Part shown: one piece after another, positions 27,524 through 35,283 of the stretch | How positions within the stretch are numbered: position 1 is the stretch's first letter | How the letters are laid out: every line of letters begins with the position of its first letter | Assembly: GCF_009769735.1 (NCBI RefSeq) | Contig: NZ_WSRO01000002.1 | Span: forward strand, 5,964,001-6,028,000 | DNA from: Streptomyces sp. BA2 | GTDB taxonomy: Bacteria; Actinomycetota; Actinomycetes; Streptomycetales; Streptomycetaceae | Length of the DNA: 64,000 nt | Direction: 5' to 3' | Translations under genes and position numbers: made by a program | The notes under the pieces: model-generated | The model's database searches: none | What the model was told of the DNA's origin: nothing | The model's input: the letters and a program-made list of their open reading frames with translations, nothing else

Positions 27524-27787
27524 CTACGCGTAGAGCAGTCCCGTGACGGGCGCGGCCAGGTCGGTCAGCTGGTGCAGCTGCTGCAGCTCGTACAGATTGT
27601 TGAGCCCGTTGAGCTGCTCGGTCACGGACGGCACCTCGGCGCGGTGCTCCTCGGGGATCTGGGACGCCGCGAGCGAGTTGAGCATGCCGGTGGGAGAGAT
27701 GGCTTCGGCGCTCGCGGCGGGCGCGCCCAGGGCGGAGGCACCGGCGGCGAGAGCGAGGACGGCGGCCATGCGTCGTGTTGAGATCAT
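27524..27787 (-). CDS. Small secreted protein of unknown function
   Basis: 87 residues. A signal peptide (MISTRRM, then an Ala-rich hydrophobic core, cleavage near ASA-EA at about residue 28) is followed by a short polar mature part of about 58 residues with no Cys. The start at 27787 gives the whole signal; ATG at 27772 is an alternative. Neither has a strong ribosome site. It faces left and converges on the FabH-like gene. Similar short secreted proteins flank chaplin genes at 31066 and 31595. Confidence 0.65.
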   Translation of the reverse strand: MISTRRMAAVLALAAGASALGAPAASAEAISPTGMLNSLAASQIPEEHRAEVPSVTEQLNGLNNLYELQQLHQLTDLAAPVTGLLYA

Positions 27788-27862
27788 GTGATGCGCAACG
27801 GCTCGGAACAGCGCTGGACACGGGCGATCGGACGATTTCACCAATGATGTACCGATCGGTGC

Positions 27863-27890
27863 CGTTACCTGCGGTCGATGACGCCGTTGA
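27863..27890 (+). promoter_or_regulatory. Candidate BldN-type promoter of chpG
   Basis: CGTTAC (27863-27868) and CGTTGA (27885-27890) are separated by exactly 16 bp. The recalled consensus for the developmental sigma factor BldN is CGTAAC-N16-CGTTGA, giving 5/6 and 6/6 matches. The element lies 57 bp upstream of the chpG start. Confidence 0.6.
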
Positions 27891-27946
27891 AGGGACAGTA
27901 CGGCCGCGTGCATGCGGCCGTACTCGTCAATTCAAAGGAGAACGTG

Positions 27947-28249
27947 ATGTCTCGCATCGCGAAGGCAGCCGCTGTTGCCCTCGGCACGGGCGCCGTGGTG
28001 CTCAGTGGCACCGGTATGGCCATGGCGGACGCAGGCGCCGAGGGTGCGGCCGTGGGCTCGCCCGGCGTCCTTTCGGGCAACCTCGTCCAGGTCCCGGTCC
28101 ACGTCCCGGTCAACGTGTGCGGCAACACCGTGGACATCATCGGGCTGCTGAACCCGGCGTTCGGCAACACCTGCGTGAACGCCGACGGCGGCCACGGCAA
28201 GCCCGGCCACCACGGCCACCACGGCAACCACGGCGGCTACGGCGGCTGA
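27947..28249 (+). CDS. chpG: Short chaplin with His/Gly-rich tail (ChpG-like)
   Basis: 100 residues: signal peptide (to about residue 28, AMA-DAG), one chaplin domain with the two conserved cysteines (VCGNT and GNTCVNA) and GLLNPAFGN, then an unusual 23-residue tail rich in His and Gly (KPGHHGHHGNHGGYGG). Chaplins are amyloid-forming hydrophobic surface proteins that lower surface tension for aerial growth. AAAGGAGAACGTG precedes the ATG. The symbol rests on position next to melC2, as recalled for S. coelicolor SCO2699. The His tail is the odd feature and could bind metal (inference). Confidence 0.88.
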   Translation: MSRIAKAAAVALGTGAVVLSGTGMAMADAGAEGAAVGSPGVLSGNLVQVPVHVPVNVCGNTVDIIGLLNPAFGNTCVNADGGHGKPGHHGHHGNHGGYGG

Positions 28250-28260
28250 CCCCCGTGTGT

Positions 28261-28296
28261 GAGCCCCCGGCGGTCCGACGACCACCGGGGGCTCTT
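28261..28296. terminator. Bidirectional terminator between chpG and melC2
   Basis: GAGCCCCCGG (28261-28270) pairs with CCGGGGGCTC (28285-28294), followed by TTTC. It lies between two convergent genes and can serve both. Confidence 0.8.
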
Positions 28297-29169
28297 TCAC
28301 GCGTAGCGGTAGATGCCCCGATGGCCGATCAGCTCGTCCGGCTTCGCGTTCCACGGTGGCATCCCCTCGAAGCGGGCGCAGATACGGCCGTGCGGCGGGC
28401 CGTGCCCGGCCCTCGGCGGCTTCTCGGGCAGATAGGGCGCGGAGCGGGGGTGCCGCGCCTGCCAGCGGTCCCACAGCAGGTCCACGAAGGCGTGGTTCAG
28501 CCAGAAGACGGGGTCGTTGACCGACGCGCCGCCGAGCATGTGTCCGCCGACCCAGCGGTGGACGCGGTTGTGGTTGCGCCACTTGCTGTTGCCGCTGCCG
28601 GAGGTCCACCCCTCCAGCTTGTTGCGGAAACCGCCGGACGAGGTGGAGTCCCAGGGCTCCGTGTCGTACACGGGGTCGCGCATGGCCCAGGCCAGTTGCG
28701 CGCCGGTGGGCAGCTCGATCGGGTTCTGCGGCCTGCCGAAGTCGCGCATGAGGAAGTCGCCGCCCGTCTCCCCTTCCCTGATGACCCAGGTCCCGTTGGT
28801 GCGGGCGAAGGGACCGGTCATGACCTGCCGGTCGGAGCGCCGTCCGTTGCCGCCCATGAGCCCGCTGCCCCAGAGCGAGGCGCCGGGCGTCCTGTCCACC
28901 GTCCAGTCCCAGTACGGGACGGTCACGGCGGGGTCGAGCCGCTGCAGGGCCTGCTCGAACTCCAGGAGGAACCTGCGGTGCCAGGGCAGGAACGAGGGCG
29001 TCATGTGGGCCACCCGCAGTCCGTTGTCCCCGTCGGAGACGTAGTGCTCGATGTGCGTCCGGACGAACTCGTCGTACTCGCCCTTGCGTTTGAGTTCGAG
29101 CAGCGCGTTGACGAACCGGCGCTTCTCGGCGCTGGTGAGCCGGGCCTGGTTCTTGCGCGTGTAGACCAC
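28297..29169 (-). CDS. melC2: Tyrosinase
   Basis: 290 residues, type-3 copper monophenol oxidase that makes melanin. CuA ligands lie in THIEHY, RVAHMTPSFLPWHRRF (about 37-62). CuB ligands lie in HNRVHRWVGGHM and DPVFWLNHAFVDLLW (about 188-225). The GTG at 29169 follows GGAGGAGCGACCGAA, a strong ribosome site. Secretion depends on the MelC1 cofactor encoded just upstream, as the enzyme itself has no signal peptide. The end is convergent with chpG. Confidence 0.93.
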   Translation of the reverse strand: MVYTRKNQARLTSAEKRRFVNALLELKRKGEYDEFVRTHIEHYVSDGDNGLRVAHMTPSFLPWHRRFLLEFEQALQRLDPAVTVPYWDWTVDRTPGASLWGSGLMGGNGRRSDRQVMTGPFARTNGTWVIREGETGGDFLMRDFGRPQNPIELPTGAQLAWAMRDPVYDTEPWDSTSSGGFRNKLEGWTSGSGNSKWRNHNRVHRWVGGHMLGGASVNDPVFWLNHAFVDLLWDRWQARHPRSAPYLPEKPPRAGHGPPHGRICARFEGMPPWNAKPDELIGHRGIYRYA

Positions 29170-29207
29170 TTCGGTCGCTCCTCCGGTCCGGGTGGGCGCG
29201 GCAGCGA

Positions 29208-29597
29208 TCAGGCGTCCCCGGCGCGCAGTTGCTGGCCGCGGCCGAGTTCGTCCACTGCTCTGCGGGTGGCGATGAGAGGCGTCGGATACGACTGGTAGTG
29301 GTCGATCATGCTCAGGTAGCCGCCGTCGGCGCGCCGCATGAGGTGGAGCGGGCGCCCGTCGACGGTGATGTCCCAGGAGGCGCCCGCGTGTTGATGTCCC
29401 GCGGCGGCTCTCGATCCGCGGATGTGCCGGCCCTCGTACATCTCGTCGAACGAGCCGTCGCCGAGGGCGTCCGACGGCGGGTGCTGAGCCGGGCGCCGAG
29501 TCCACCAGTGGAGGACGGTCTGCCCGGTCACGGCGGCGACGGCCACTCCGATGAGGTTCCGCATCGTGGCCCGGCGGGTGAGGGCTGAGATCGGCAT
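29208..29597 (-). CDS. melC1: Tyrosinase co-factor/copper chaperone MelC1
   Basis: 129 residues. The start at 29597 overlaps the VKOR stop (TGATG), which suggests coupling. A twin-arginine-like N-terminus (LTRRATMRN then a hydrophobic stretch) carries the complex out. The mature part has DGSFDEMYEGRHIRG and the HLMRRADGGYLSMIDHYQSY segment typical of MelC1, whose tyrosine reaches into the tyrosinase site and which delivers copper. It lies 38 bases upstream of melC2. Confidence 0.9.
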   Translation of the reverse strand: MPISALTRRATMRNLIGVAVAAVTGQTVLHWWTRRPAQHPPSDALGDGSFDEMYEGRHIRGSRAAAGHQHAGASWDITVDGRPLHLMRRADGGYLSMIDHYQSYPTPLIATRRAVDELGRGQQLRAGDA

Positions 29598-30247
29598 CAG
29601 CTGGTCCAGAAGTCCCACCAGCGGGTGAGGATCAGCATGCCGATGATGCCGACGTGCAGCACTGGGAAGACCCAGGTGAACTCACCGAGGAACGTACGCA
29701 GCCAGGAGGGCGCGGGCAGGAAGCCCTTGCGGACGTTGAACGACGTGACGTGCCAGAACATGATGATCGTGGCGACCCAGGCCAGGCAGCACCACAGGCA
29801 CAGCGAGTTGATCTCGTACAGCGACTGGTACTGGAGCCAGGTGCAGAAGCCGACCCCGAAGAGCATGCCCGCGTTCAGCGTCAGCCAGTACCAGCGCGGG
29901 AAGCGCGCACGGCCCAGCAGGCTCATGCCCACGCACGTCACGGCGGCGTACGCGGCCAGGCCCAGCATCGGGTTCGGGAAGCCGAACACCGATGCCTGGT
30001 CGCTCGTCATGATGTTGCCGCAGGAGACCACCGGATTGAGGCTGCAGCCCGGCGTGAAGTCCGGGTCCTCAAGCAGCTTGAACTTGTCCAGCGTGATGAC
30101 CCACGCCGCGAGCAGACCCGCCGCACCCGTGATCACCAGAAGCAGCGCGAACGCACGGCTCCCACCGGTGCCGTTGGGCGGCGGGTCCACGCGCCCTAAG
30201 GGGGCTTCGGGCTTACGGGCTTCAGGAAGAGGAGTCTTGGTGTGCAT
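29597..30247 (-). CDS. Vitamin K epoxide reductase (VKOR) family protein
   Basis: 216 residues with five hydrophobic helices and a cytosolic basic N-terminus. The redox CxxC is in LCLWCC (about residues 149-154), and the loop pair lies in PGCSLNPVVSCGN (about 67-79), as in bacterial VKOR that reoxidises periplasmic/extracytoplasmic disulfide catalysts via quinone. Codon 17 is a rare TTA (30197-30199), so translation may need the bldA tRNA. Coupling to melC1 places disulfide formation in the melanin operon. Confidence 0.9.
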   Translation of the reverse strand: MHTKTPLPEARKPEAPLGRVDPPPNGTGGSRAFALLLVITGAAGLLAAWVITLDKFKLLEDPDFTPGCSLNPVVSCGNIMTSDQASVFGFPNPMLGLAAYAAVTCVGMSLLGRARFPRWYWLTLNAGMLFGVGFCTWLQYQSLYEINSLCLWCCLAWVATIIMFWHVTSFNVRKGFLPAPSWLRTFLGEFTWVFPVLHVGIIGMLILTRWWDFWTS

Positions 30248-30260
30248 CGCCGCGGTGCTC

Positions 30261-30764
30261 CTAGCCGCGCAGGCTCTTCGCGGTGAGCAGGCAGTGCGCG
30301 GCCCGGGCCATGGTCTCCTCGGCGCCCGCGAACGCCGCGAGGGCCTCCTCGGCGAGGGGAACGCCGGGCTTGGCCTCGGGCCAGGGACGCGTGGTGAACA
30401 TGAAGTAGGCGTGGCCCCGTTCGCCCACCGCGGCGAGCCACTCCGGCGGTACGACGCACTGGGCGTTGAGGTACGGCATGTTCAGTGCGGCCTGGCCGGC
30501 CTCGACGAGGAGGGTGACGGGCAGGCTCGGGTTGCGGGAGCTCTCCACGACGGGGCCACCGATGGGGAGTCCGGTGTTCTCCAGCAGGAGCTCGATTGCT
30601 TCGGCCGCGGCCTCAGGTCCGCCTTCGCCGTCACCCAGCGAATAGGCGAGCAGGAAAGCCATGTCCTGCTCGTCCTCGGGGTGTTCACCACTCCAGGCGA
30701 CCACGGTGAGGGTGCCCAGATCGGCGGCTCGGAAAGTGCGGGTTTCGCTCGATGTCGACGTCAT
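30261..30764 (-). CDS. DUF5949-like protein
   Basis: 167 residues, soluble, acidic, no signal peptide. The N-terminal FRAADLGTLTVVAWSGE and LLAYSLGDGEGGPEAA segments resemble the streptomycete DUF5949 family (recalled). The start at 30764 is the Met before TSTSSETR; the ribosome site is weak. It is first in the leftward series DUF5949-VKOR-melC1-melC2, 13 bases before VKOR. Function unknown. Confidence 0.65.
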   Translation of the reverse strand: MTSTSSETRTFRAADLGTLTVVAWSGEHPEDEQDMAFLLAYSLGDGEGGPEAAAEAIELLLENTGLPIGGPVVESSRNPSLPVTLLVEAGQAALNMPYLNAQCVVPPEWLAAVGERGHAYFMFTTRPWPEAKPGVPLAEEALAAFAGAEETMARAAHCLLTAKSLRG

Positions 30765-31065
30765 CCCGGAACCGTATCGATGTGTCCCGATCTCCCGGCC
30801 CCGCCTGTCACTTGACTGGGTGAGTGCGGGCGAGCGATCACACGATCGGGGCACGCGCCGGTCGAACTCCGGGGCCCTTCAGTCGAACTGAGACCGAGAG
30901 CGGAACTAGGAAAGGCGGGGAAAGCCAGAGGGCCGGTTCCACAGAATGTGTCTGCGGAACCGGCCCTCACTGCCGCGTGCCGTTTGCTCGCGGCAATACT
31001 CCTCGGGGTTTCAGATGTTGTCCCCTGGCGGTGCATCGCGCCGAATGAAGGAGCCGAAAGGAGCT
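30765..31065. other. Intergenic region with terminator hairpin
   Basis: About 300 bases without a convincing gene. It holds the promoter side of the DUF5949 gene and one strong hairpin (listed separately). Nothing else recognised. Confidence 0.6.
30928..30968 (-). terminator. Terminator downstream of small secreted protein gene
   Basis: A perfect 13-bp stem, GAGGGCCGGTTCC (30928-30940) with GGAACCGGCCCTC (30956-30968), loop 15 bases. It lies about 100 bases past the leftward gene ending at 31066. Confidence 0.75.
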
Positions 31066-31347
31066 CTACTTCGCGACGGGAAGTCCGCCGAGGAGCTTGT
31101 CCGCGCCGCCACCCGCGTGCAGGCTCTCCGCGGCCCCGGACACGGCGTTGACGACCGAGTCCTTGTTGTCCTTGTCGAGGGCGTTCGTGGCCAGGGGGGC
31201 CGAGTCGATCTGCGACGTCGATCCGGCGATCGTGTCGACTGCACCGTTCAGGCTGGTGGGCGTGAGGTCGGCGGCAAAGGCGGGTGCGGCGGCACCTGCG
31301 ATGACCAGGGATCCGGCAACGACGGCGGCAGCCTTCAGGGGCTTCAT
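31066..31347 (-). CDS. Small secreted protein of unknown function
   Basis: 93 residues. Signal peptide MKPLKAAAVVAGSLVIAGAA then cleavage near AFA-AD (about residue 25). The mature part is short, Ala/Asp/Lys-rich, without Cys, and predicted helical. The start at 31347 follows AGAAAGGAACACG. It is one of three small secreted proteins near the chaplins (27524, 31066, 31595) with Ala-rich mature parts. No function assigned. Confidence 0.75.
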   Translation of the reverse strand: MKPLKAAAVVAGSLVIAGAAAPAFAADLTPTSLNGAVDTIAGSTSQIDSAPLATNALDKDNKDSVVNAVSGAAESLHAGGGADKLLGGLPVAK

Positions 31348-31544
31348 CGTGTTCCTTTCTGCGGCGACAGACGGTCGCCAGAGGGGATTTTCACTTCGCC
31401 ATGGGTAACGAGCCTTGTGTACGGCGGAAACTCTGTGCGGCGGAAATTCCCGGAACCCACCCGAACGAAGGCGGTGTCTCATTCTCGTATGAGATGGACG
31501 CGATACGGGCGGCTGTGCGGCGGCGCTGCGGACGTGAAAAGCCC

Positions 31545-31573
31545 GTCGCGCCGGCCGTTCGGGCCGACGCGAC
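31545..31573 (-). terminator. Hairpin downstream of the secreted Ala/Pro-rich protein gene
   Basis: GTCGCGCCGGCC (31545-31556) pairs with GGCCGACGCGAC (31562-31573), one mismatch, five-base loop. It sits just past the leftward gene ending at 31595. Confidence 0.6.
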
Positions 31574-31594
31574 AGGACGGGAACTGACCGGGTC

Positions 31595-32230
31595 TCAGGA
31601 AAGCGCGGGCGCCTTCGGCAGGGCCGACAGGCCCGCCAGGTCGGGCGCGGGGAGGCCGCTGCCGAGCAGCGTGGCGGCGACGACGTTGACGAGGCCGGTG
31701 AGCACGGGCGGTACCGCGCCCGCGACCTTGGTGACGTCGCCGCCGGTGGCCGACTTGAGCAGGGTGTCGACCGCGGTCTGCAGTGCCTTCAGGGCGTCGT
31801 CCTTCGGTTCGGCCGCCGCCTTGTCCTCATCCGGAAGGGCCTTGGGGAGCGCCGGCGTCTGCGGGAGCGCGGGGGCCTCGGGAGCCACTGAGGTCTCGGG
31901 GGCCTTGGGGGCCGTGGCGGCGGCCTTCGTGATGGCGTCCTTCACCGGTGCGGCGAGCTTCGTGGCGTCCGCGGCGGGCAGTTGACCCCCGTCGGCCTTG
32001 AGTACGGCGGTGAGCAGATCGGTGACCGGGGTGAGCACACCACCGGCGTCGCCCAGGGTCTTGACCTGGGCGAGCAGCTTGTTCGCCTCGGGGACCGGTG
32101 CGCGGGCCGCCTCCTGGGCGCTGCCCTGCGGAGAGTCGCTCTCGGCTGCGACGACGGGGCCGGCCGTCCCGAGGAGGAGCGAGGCGCAGAGGACGGTGGT
32201 CGCGATACGCCGTACGGGCAGAGCGCGCAT
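31595..32230 (-). CDS. Secreted Ala/Pro/Lys-rich protein of unknown function
   Basis: 211 residues. A signal peptide with the start MRALPVRRIATTVLCASLLL is cleaved near VAA-ES (about residue 29). The mature part is helical with a central Pro/Ala/Glu linker (about 115-145, repeats of APALPQTPALP type) and a hydrophobic C-terminal segment. ATG at 32230 follows GAAGGGAACATCC; an upstream ATG lacks this. It may be a cell-surface or wall-associated protein. No domain recognised. Confidence 0.75.
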   Translation of the reverse strand: MRALPVRRIATTVLCASLLLGTAGPVVAAESDSPQGSAQEAARAPVPEANKLLAQVKTLGDAGGVLTPVTDLLTAVLKADGGQLPAADATKLAAPVKDAITKAAATAPKAPETSVAPEAPALPQTPALPKALPDEDKAAAEPKDDALKALQTAVDTLLKSATGGDVTKVAGAVPPVLTGLVNVVAATLLGSGLPAPDLAGLSALPKAPALS

Positions 32231-32409
32231 GGATGTTCCCTTCGGTGATGTCATCGGATCTTGTGTTCACCGTGAAAGCGGTGGACACCGACCGCAACCG
32301 AGCGACTGCCATTCGGGGGCACTGCGGCCGTTCGGGGACCGACGGGAACGGACGACAGCCGTCCTCCTCGGGGGAGAACGGCCGTCGCGGCGTGCGTACT
32401 GCTGATGTG

Positions 32410-32649
32410 TCAGGCGTTGACGCAGGTGTTGCCGAACGCCGGGTTCAGCAGACCGATGATGTTGATGGTGTTGCCGCAGGCGTTGACCGGGATGTGGACC
32501 GGGACCTGGACGGCGTTGCCCGAGATGACACCGGGGGAGTTGACGGCAGCCCCGTTGGCACCGGCGTCGGCGGCGGCGATGCCGGCGCTGCCGGCCATGG
32601 CGGCCACGGCAACGGTGGAGAGGGCGAGGGCCTTCGCGGTACGCGACAT
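32410..32649 (-). CDS. chpF: Short chaplin (ChpF-like)
   Basis: 79 residues: signal peptide to about residue 28 (IAA-ADAG), then one chaplin domain with SPGVISGN, VPVHIPVNACGN and GLLNPAFGNTCVNA. Both conserved cysteines are present. It will assemble on the aerial-hypha surface with the other chaplins. The start at 32649 is preceded by AGGAGCAACTCTCC. The symbol follows position between melC and the exopolysaccharide genes (recalled S. coelicolor SCO2705). Confidence 0.88.
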   Translation of the reverse strand: MSRTAKALALSTVAVAAMAGSAGIAAADAGANGAAVNSPGVISGNAVQVPVHIPVNACGNTINIIGLLNPAFGNTCVNA

Positions 32650-32994
32650 GGAGAGTTGCTCCTTGGTCAGTTGATGCATCGGCAGGGCGGGGTGCCCGGC
32701 CCATGGATCAACGGACGTCGCCCGCTGGAGTTGTGGGCCCAAAAGGGTGATCTGTCGGCGCAAGGTTTACGCGACGGCCTCCTGGCCGTGCTTCCGGCGG
32801 GCTCCGAGCGTTACGCACTTCACGTTTCCGACACACTTGTCAGCCTTCCTGGATTTATGCAAAAAGCAGCTACTGTTGCTCTCCTCCTGAAGCCATTTGA
32901 AAGAACAAGTGCGGGAAGTTACGAGTCGAGTGTGACTGTCGCATTGAATTCTCCCTCCTGGTTCGGAACCTTTCCCGAAAGGGCAACGCCGGTC
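32650..32994. other. Divergent intergenic region between chpF and the DUF3344-like gene
   Basis: 345 bases, clearly richer in A/T than the surroundings (about 32820-32960). It carries the chpF promoter candidate. An open frame running through it to the right (from 32098) shows no coding character before 32995 and is not counted. No RNA gene recognised. Confidence 0.55.
32708..32735 (-). promoter_or_regulatory. Candidate BldN-type promoter of chpF
   Basis: On the minus strand CACAAC (32735-32730) and CGTTGA (32713-32708) are 16 bp apart: 4/6 and 6/6 matches to the recalled BldN consensus. It lies 58 bp upstream of the chpF start, almost the same distance as the chpG element. Confidence 0.5.
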
Positions 32995-34095
32995 ATGCGT
33001 AATTCCGTGGGCCCCCTTCTGCGTCGCGCGACGCTGTGCGCCCTTTCCCTCGCGGTCGTCGCCACACCGGGCGGCCCCGCGGTGGCCGCGCCGGCGCCCC
33101 CCGCCGCCGAAGCGGCGGGCACCGAGTTCGCGCAGCGCTACCACGCCCTCCAGCACGGCGGGATCACCCGCGCGGCCAACACGGCCATCACGTGCCGCGA
33201 GCCCATGGCCCCCCGCGCGGTGTCATGCCCGTCCGCGCGCGGGGGCGGCATGGCCGCCAACAACGACTTCGACATGTTCTACGTCGACGTCGACAAGGAC
33301 CCGAACACCTACAACTCCAGCCGCGGAGAGGTCCGGCTCCCGCCGGGCTCCCGGGTGACCTACGCGCGTCTGTACTGGGGCGGCAACCTCCACGTCGGTG
33401 AGCGGAAGCCGCCCAGGGACAACGGCAAGGCCCTCATCGCCGAACCCGGCGGCAGCTACCGGGACGTGCGGGCCGACACCCTGGCCGGGCACCGCACCGC
33501 CGACGGAGCGGACGCCTTCCAGGCGTCGGCCGATGTCACGCGCCTCGTCAGGTCCGGCGGCCCGGGGCTCTACACCGTCGCGCAGGTCAACGTGGCGATG
33601 GGGCACTCCAAGGCCGGCGCGTGGGGCGGCTGGACGCTGGTCGTCGCGTACGAGGACAAGGCCGCGCCGCTGCGGCACCTGAGCGTGTGGGACGGCTTCG
33701 ACTCCTTCGGCGCGCGCGGGCGCGGCCATGCGGTCCGCCTGGGCGGCATGCCGGTTCCGGGCCGGGCGAAGGGCAGCGTGGGCATGGTCGCGTACGACGG
33801 CGACCGCGGTACGACCGGCGACACGCTCACCGTGTCGACCGACCGCAGCAGGCCCGTGCGGCTCTCCGACGCGGCGAACCCCGCACACGACGTACTGAAC
33901 TCGACCATCAGCGAGCCGGGCAGGCAGAGCGCGAGGACGCCCGCGTACGCCAACACGCTCGGATACGACTCCGACATCTTCCGCCTCGACGGGGGCCTCA
34001 AGGCCGACCGAAAGGGCCTGCTCATCCGACTCGCCTCGCGGCGAGAGTCCGCGTGGGCCGGTGTGCTCTTCGCCGCTGTGGACGCGAAGCGGTAG
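32995..34095 (+). CDS. Secreted DUF3344-like beta-sandwich protein
   Basis: 366 residues. The start at 32995 gives a signal peptide (MRNSVGPLLRRATLCALSLA..., cleavage near VAA-PA at about 30). The mature part has NNDFDMFYVDVDKDPNTYNS and VTYARLYWGGNL, the pattern of the N-terminal domain found in streptomycete DUF11/DUF3344 surface proteins. Those usually continue with DUF11 repeats and an anchor; here the protein ends after the first domain, so it should be released. Four Cys at most, two near residues 66 and 77. Function unknown; it opens the block leading into the polysaccharide operon. Confidence 0.75.
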   Translation: MRNSVGPLLRRATLCALSLAVVATPGGPAVAAPAPPAAEAAGTEFAQRYHALQHGGITRAANTAITCREPMAPRAVSCPSARGGGMAANNDFDMFYVDVDKDPNTYNSSRGEVRLPPGSRVTYARLYWGGNLHVGERKPPRDNGKALIAEPGGSYRDVRADTLAGHRTADGADAFQASADVTRLVRSGGPGLYTVAQVNVAMGHSKAGAWGGWTLVVAYEDKAAPLRHLSVWDGFDSFGARGRGHAVRLGGMPVPGRAKGSVGMVAYDGDRGTTGDTLTVSTDRSRPVRLSDAANPAHDVLNSTISEPGRQSARTPAYANTLGYDSDIFRLDGGLKADRKGLLIRLASRRESAWAGVLFAAVDAKR

Positions 34096-34128
34096 CGCAC
34101 CACCTTCCCCCTGAGCAAGGCGCCGTGC

Positions 34129-35283
34129 ATGCAACTGTCATCAACTGACCCCCGGCTGAGCGTCCTTCATGTCGCCCAGCCCGTCGACGGCGGAGTGGCC
34201 CGCGTGGTCGCCGACCTGGTGAAGTCCCAGCTGTCCACCGGGATGCAGGTCAACGTGGCGTGCCCGGACAGCGGCTGTCTGCCCGATGCCGTGCGCGGCC
34301 TGGGAAGCGGTGTCCATGGGTGGGCGGCGGCCCGCTCCCCTGGGGCCGGGCTGCCGGAGGAAGTACGGCGCATCACCCGCATCGTCGACGAGCTCGGGCC
34401 CGACGTCGTGCACGCGCACAGCGCCAAGGCCGGGCTCGCCGTCCGGCTCGCCCTGCGCGGCAAGGTGCCCACGGTCTTCCAGCCGCACGCCTGGTCCTTC
34501 GAGGCCGTCGGCGGCGTGACCGCGGGGCTCGCCCGGCGCTGGGAACGCTTCGGGGCGCGCTGGGCCGCGCACGTGGTCTGCGTCAGCGAGGCGGAGCGGC
34601 TCACCGGACAGCGGGCCGGGATCGACGCGCGCTGGTCCGTGATCCCGAACGGGGTGGACGTCGAGCGCTTCCGCCCCATGGCCGCGCAGGCGGCGCGGAC
34701 CGCCCTGGGCCTTGCCGAGGAGGAGCCTCTGGTGGTGTGCGTGGGACGGCTGTGCCGGCAGAAGGGGCAGGACGTCCTGCTGCGGGCCTGGGCGTCCGTC
34801 GCCGAGCGGATGCCGCTCGCCCGGCTGGTCCTCGTCGGGGACGGTCCAGGCGCGACCGGCCTGCGCGAACAGGCGCCCGCCTCCGTGCGGTTCGTCGGAG
34901 ACGTCGAGGACGCCACCCCCTGGTACCAGGCGGCCGACCTCGTGGTCCTGCCCTCCCGGTGGGAGGGCATGGCCCTCGTACCCCTGGAGGCGATGGCCTG
35001 TGCCCGGCCCGTGGTGGTCAGCGACGTGGACGGCGCGCGCGAGAGCCTGCCGCAAGGACTCGTGCCCCACGGCCTCGTTCCCGCACAGGATCCGGAGGCG
35101 CTGGCGCGAGCCCTCGTCGGACTGCTCGGCGATCCGCCGCTGCGTGAATCCCTCGGCCGTGCGGCGCACCGCCACGTTCTGAACACCCACGATGTGCGGC
35201 ACACCGCGGACGCTGTCGCGGCCGTGTACCGCGAGCTACTGGGCGTGGGGCCCATCAAGTGCAGGGAGTCCAGCAACCCGTGA
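34129..35283 (+). CDS. Glycosyltransferase family 4
   Basis: 384 residues, GT-B fold. LHVAQPVDGGVARVVADLV (N-terminal acceptor domain), VIPNGVDVERF (about 171-181), CVGRLCRQKGQD (about 204) and the retaining GT4 signature PSRWEGMALVPLEAMACARPVV (about 281-302, with the EGM...E pair). It transfers a sugar from a nucleotide donor to a lipid-linked acceptor. It is the first gene of a run of nine closely spaced genes (34129-43504) for an exopolysaccharide. The stop overlaps the next GTG. Confidence 0.92.
   Translation: MQLSSTDPRLSVLHVAQPVDGGVARVVADLVKSQLSTGMQVNVACPDSGCLPDAVRGLGSGVHGWAAARSPGAGLPEEVRRITRIVDELGPDVVHAHSAKAGLAVRLALRGKVPTVFQPHAWSFEAVGGVTAGLARRWERFGARWAAHVVCVSEAERLTGQRAGIDARWSVIPNGVDVERFRPMAAQAARTALGLAEEEPLVVCVGRLCRQKGQDVLLRAWASVAERMPLARLVLVGDGPGATGLREQAPASVRFVGDVEDATPWYQAADLVVLPSRWEGMALVPLEAMACARPVVVSDVDGARESLPQGLVPHGLVPAQDPEALARALVGLLGDPPLRESLGRAAHRHVLNTHDVRHTADAVAAVYRELLGVGPIKCRESSNP

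Noticed and set aside
32098..32994. N-terminal extension of the DUF3344-like protein by about 299 codons
   Set aside because: It runs antisense through chpF and across the promoter region, while the Met at 32995 begins a proper signal peptide.
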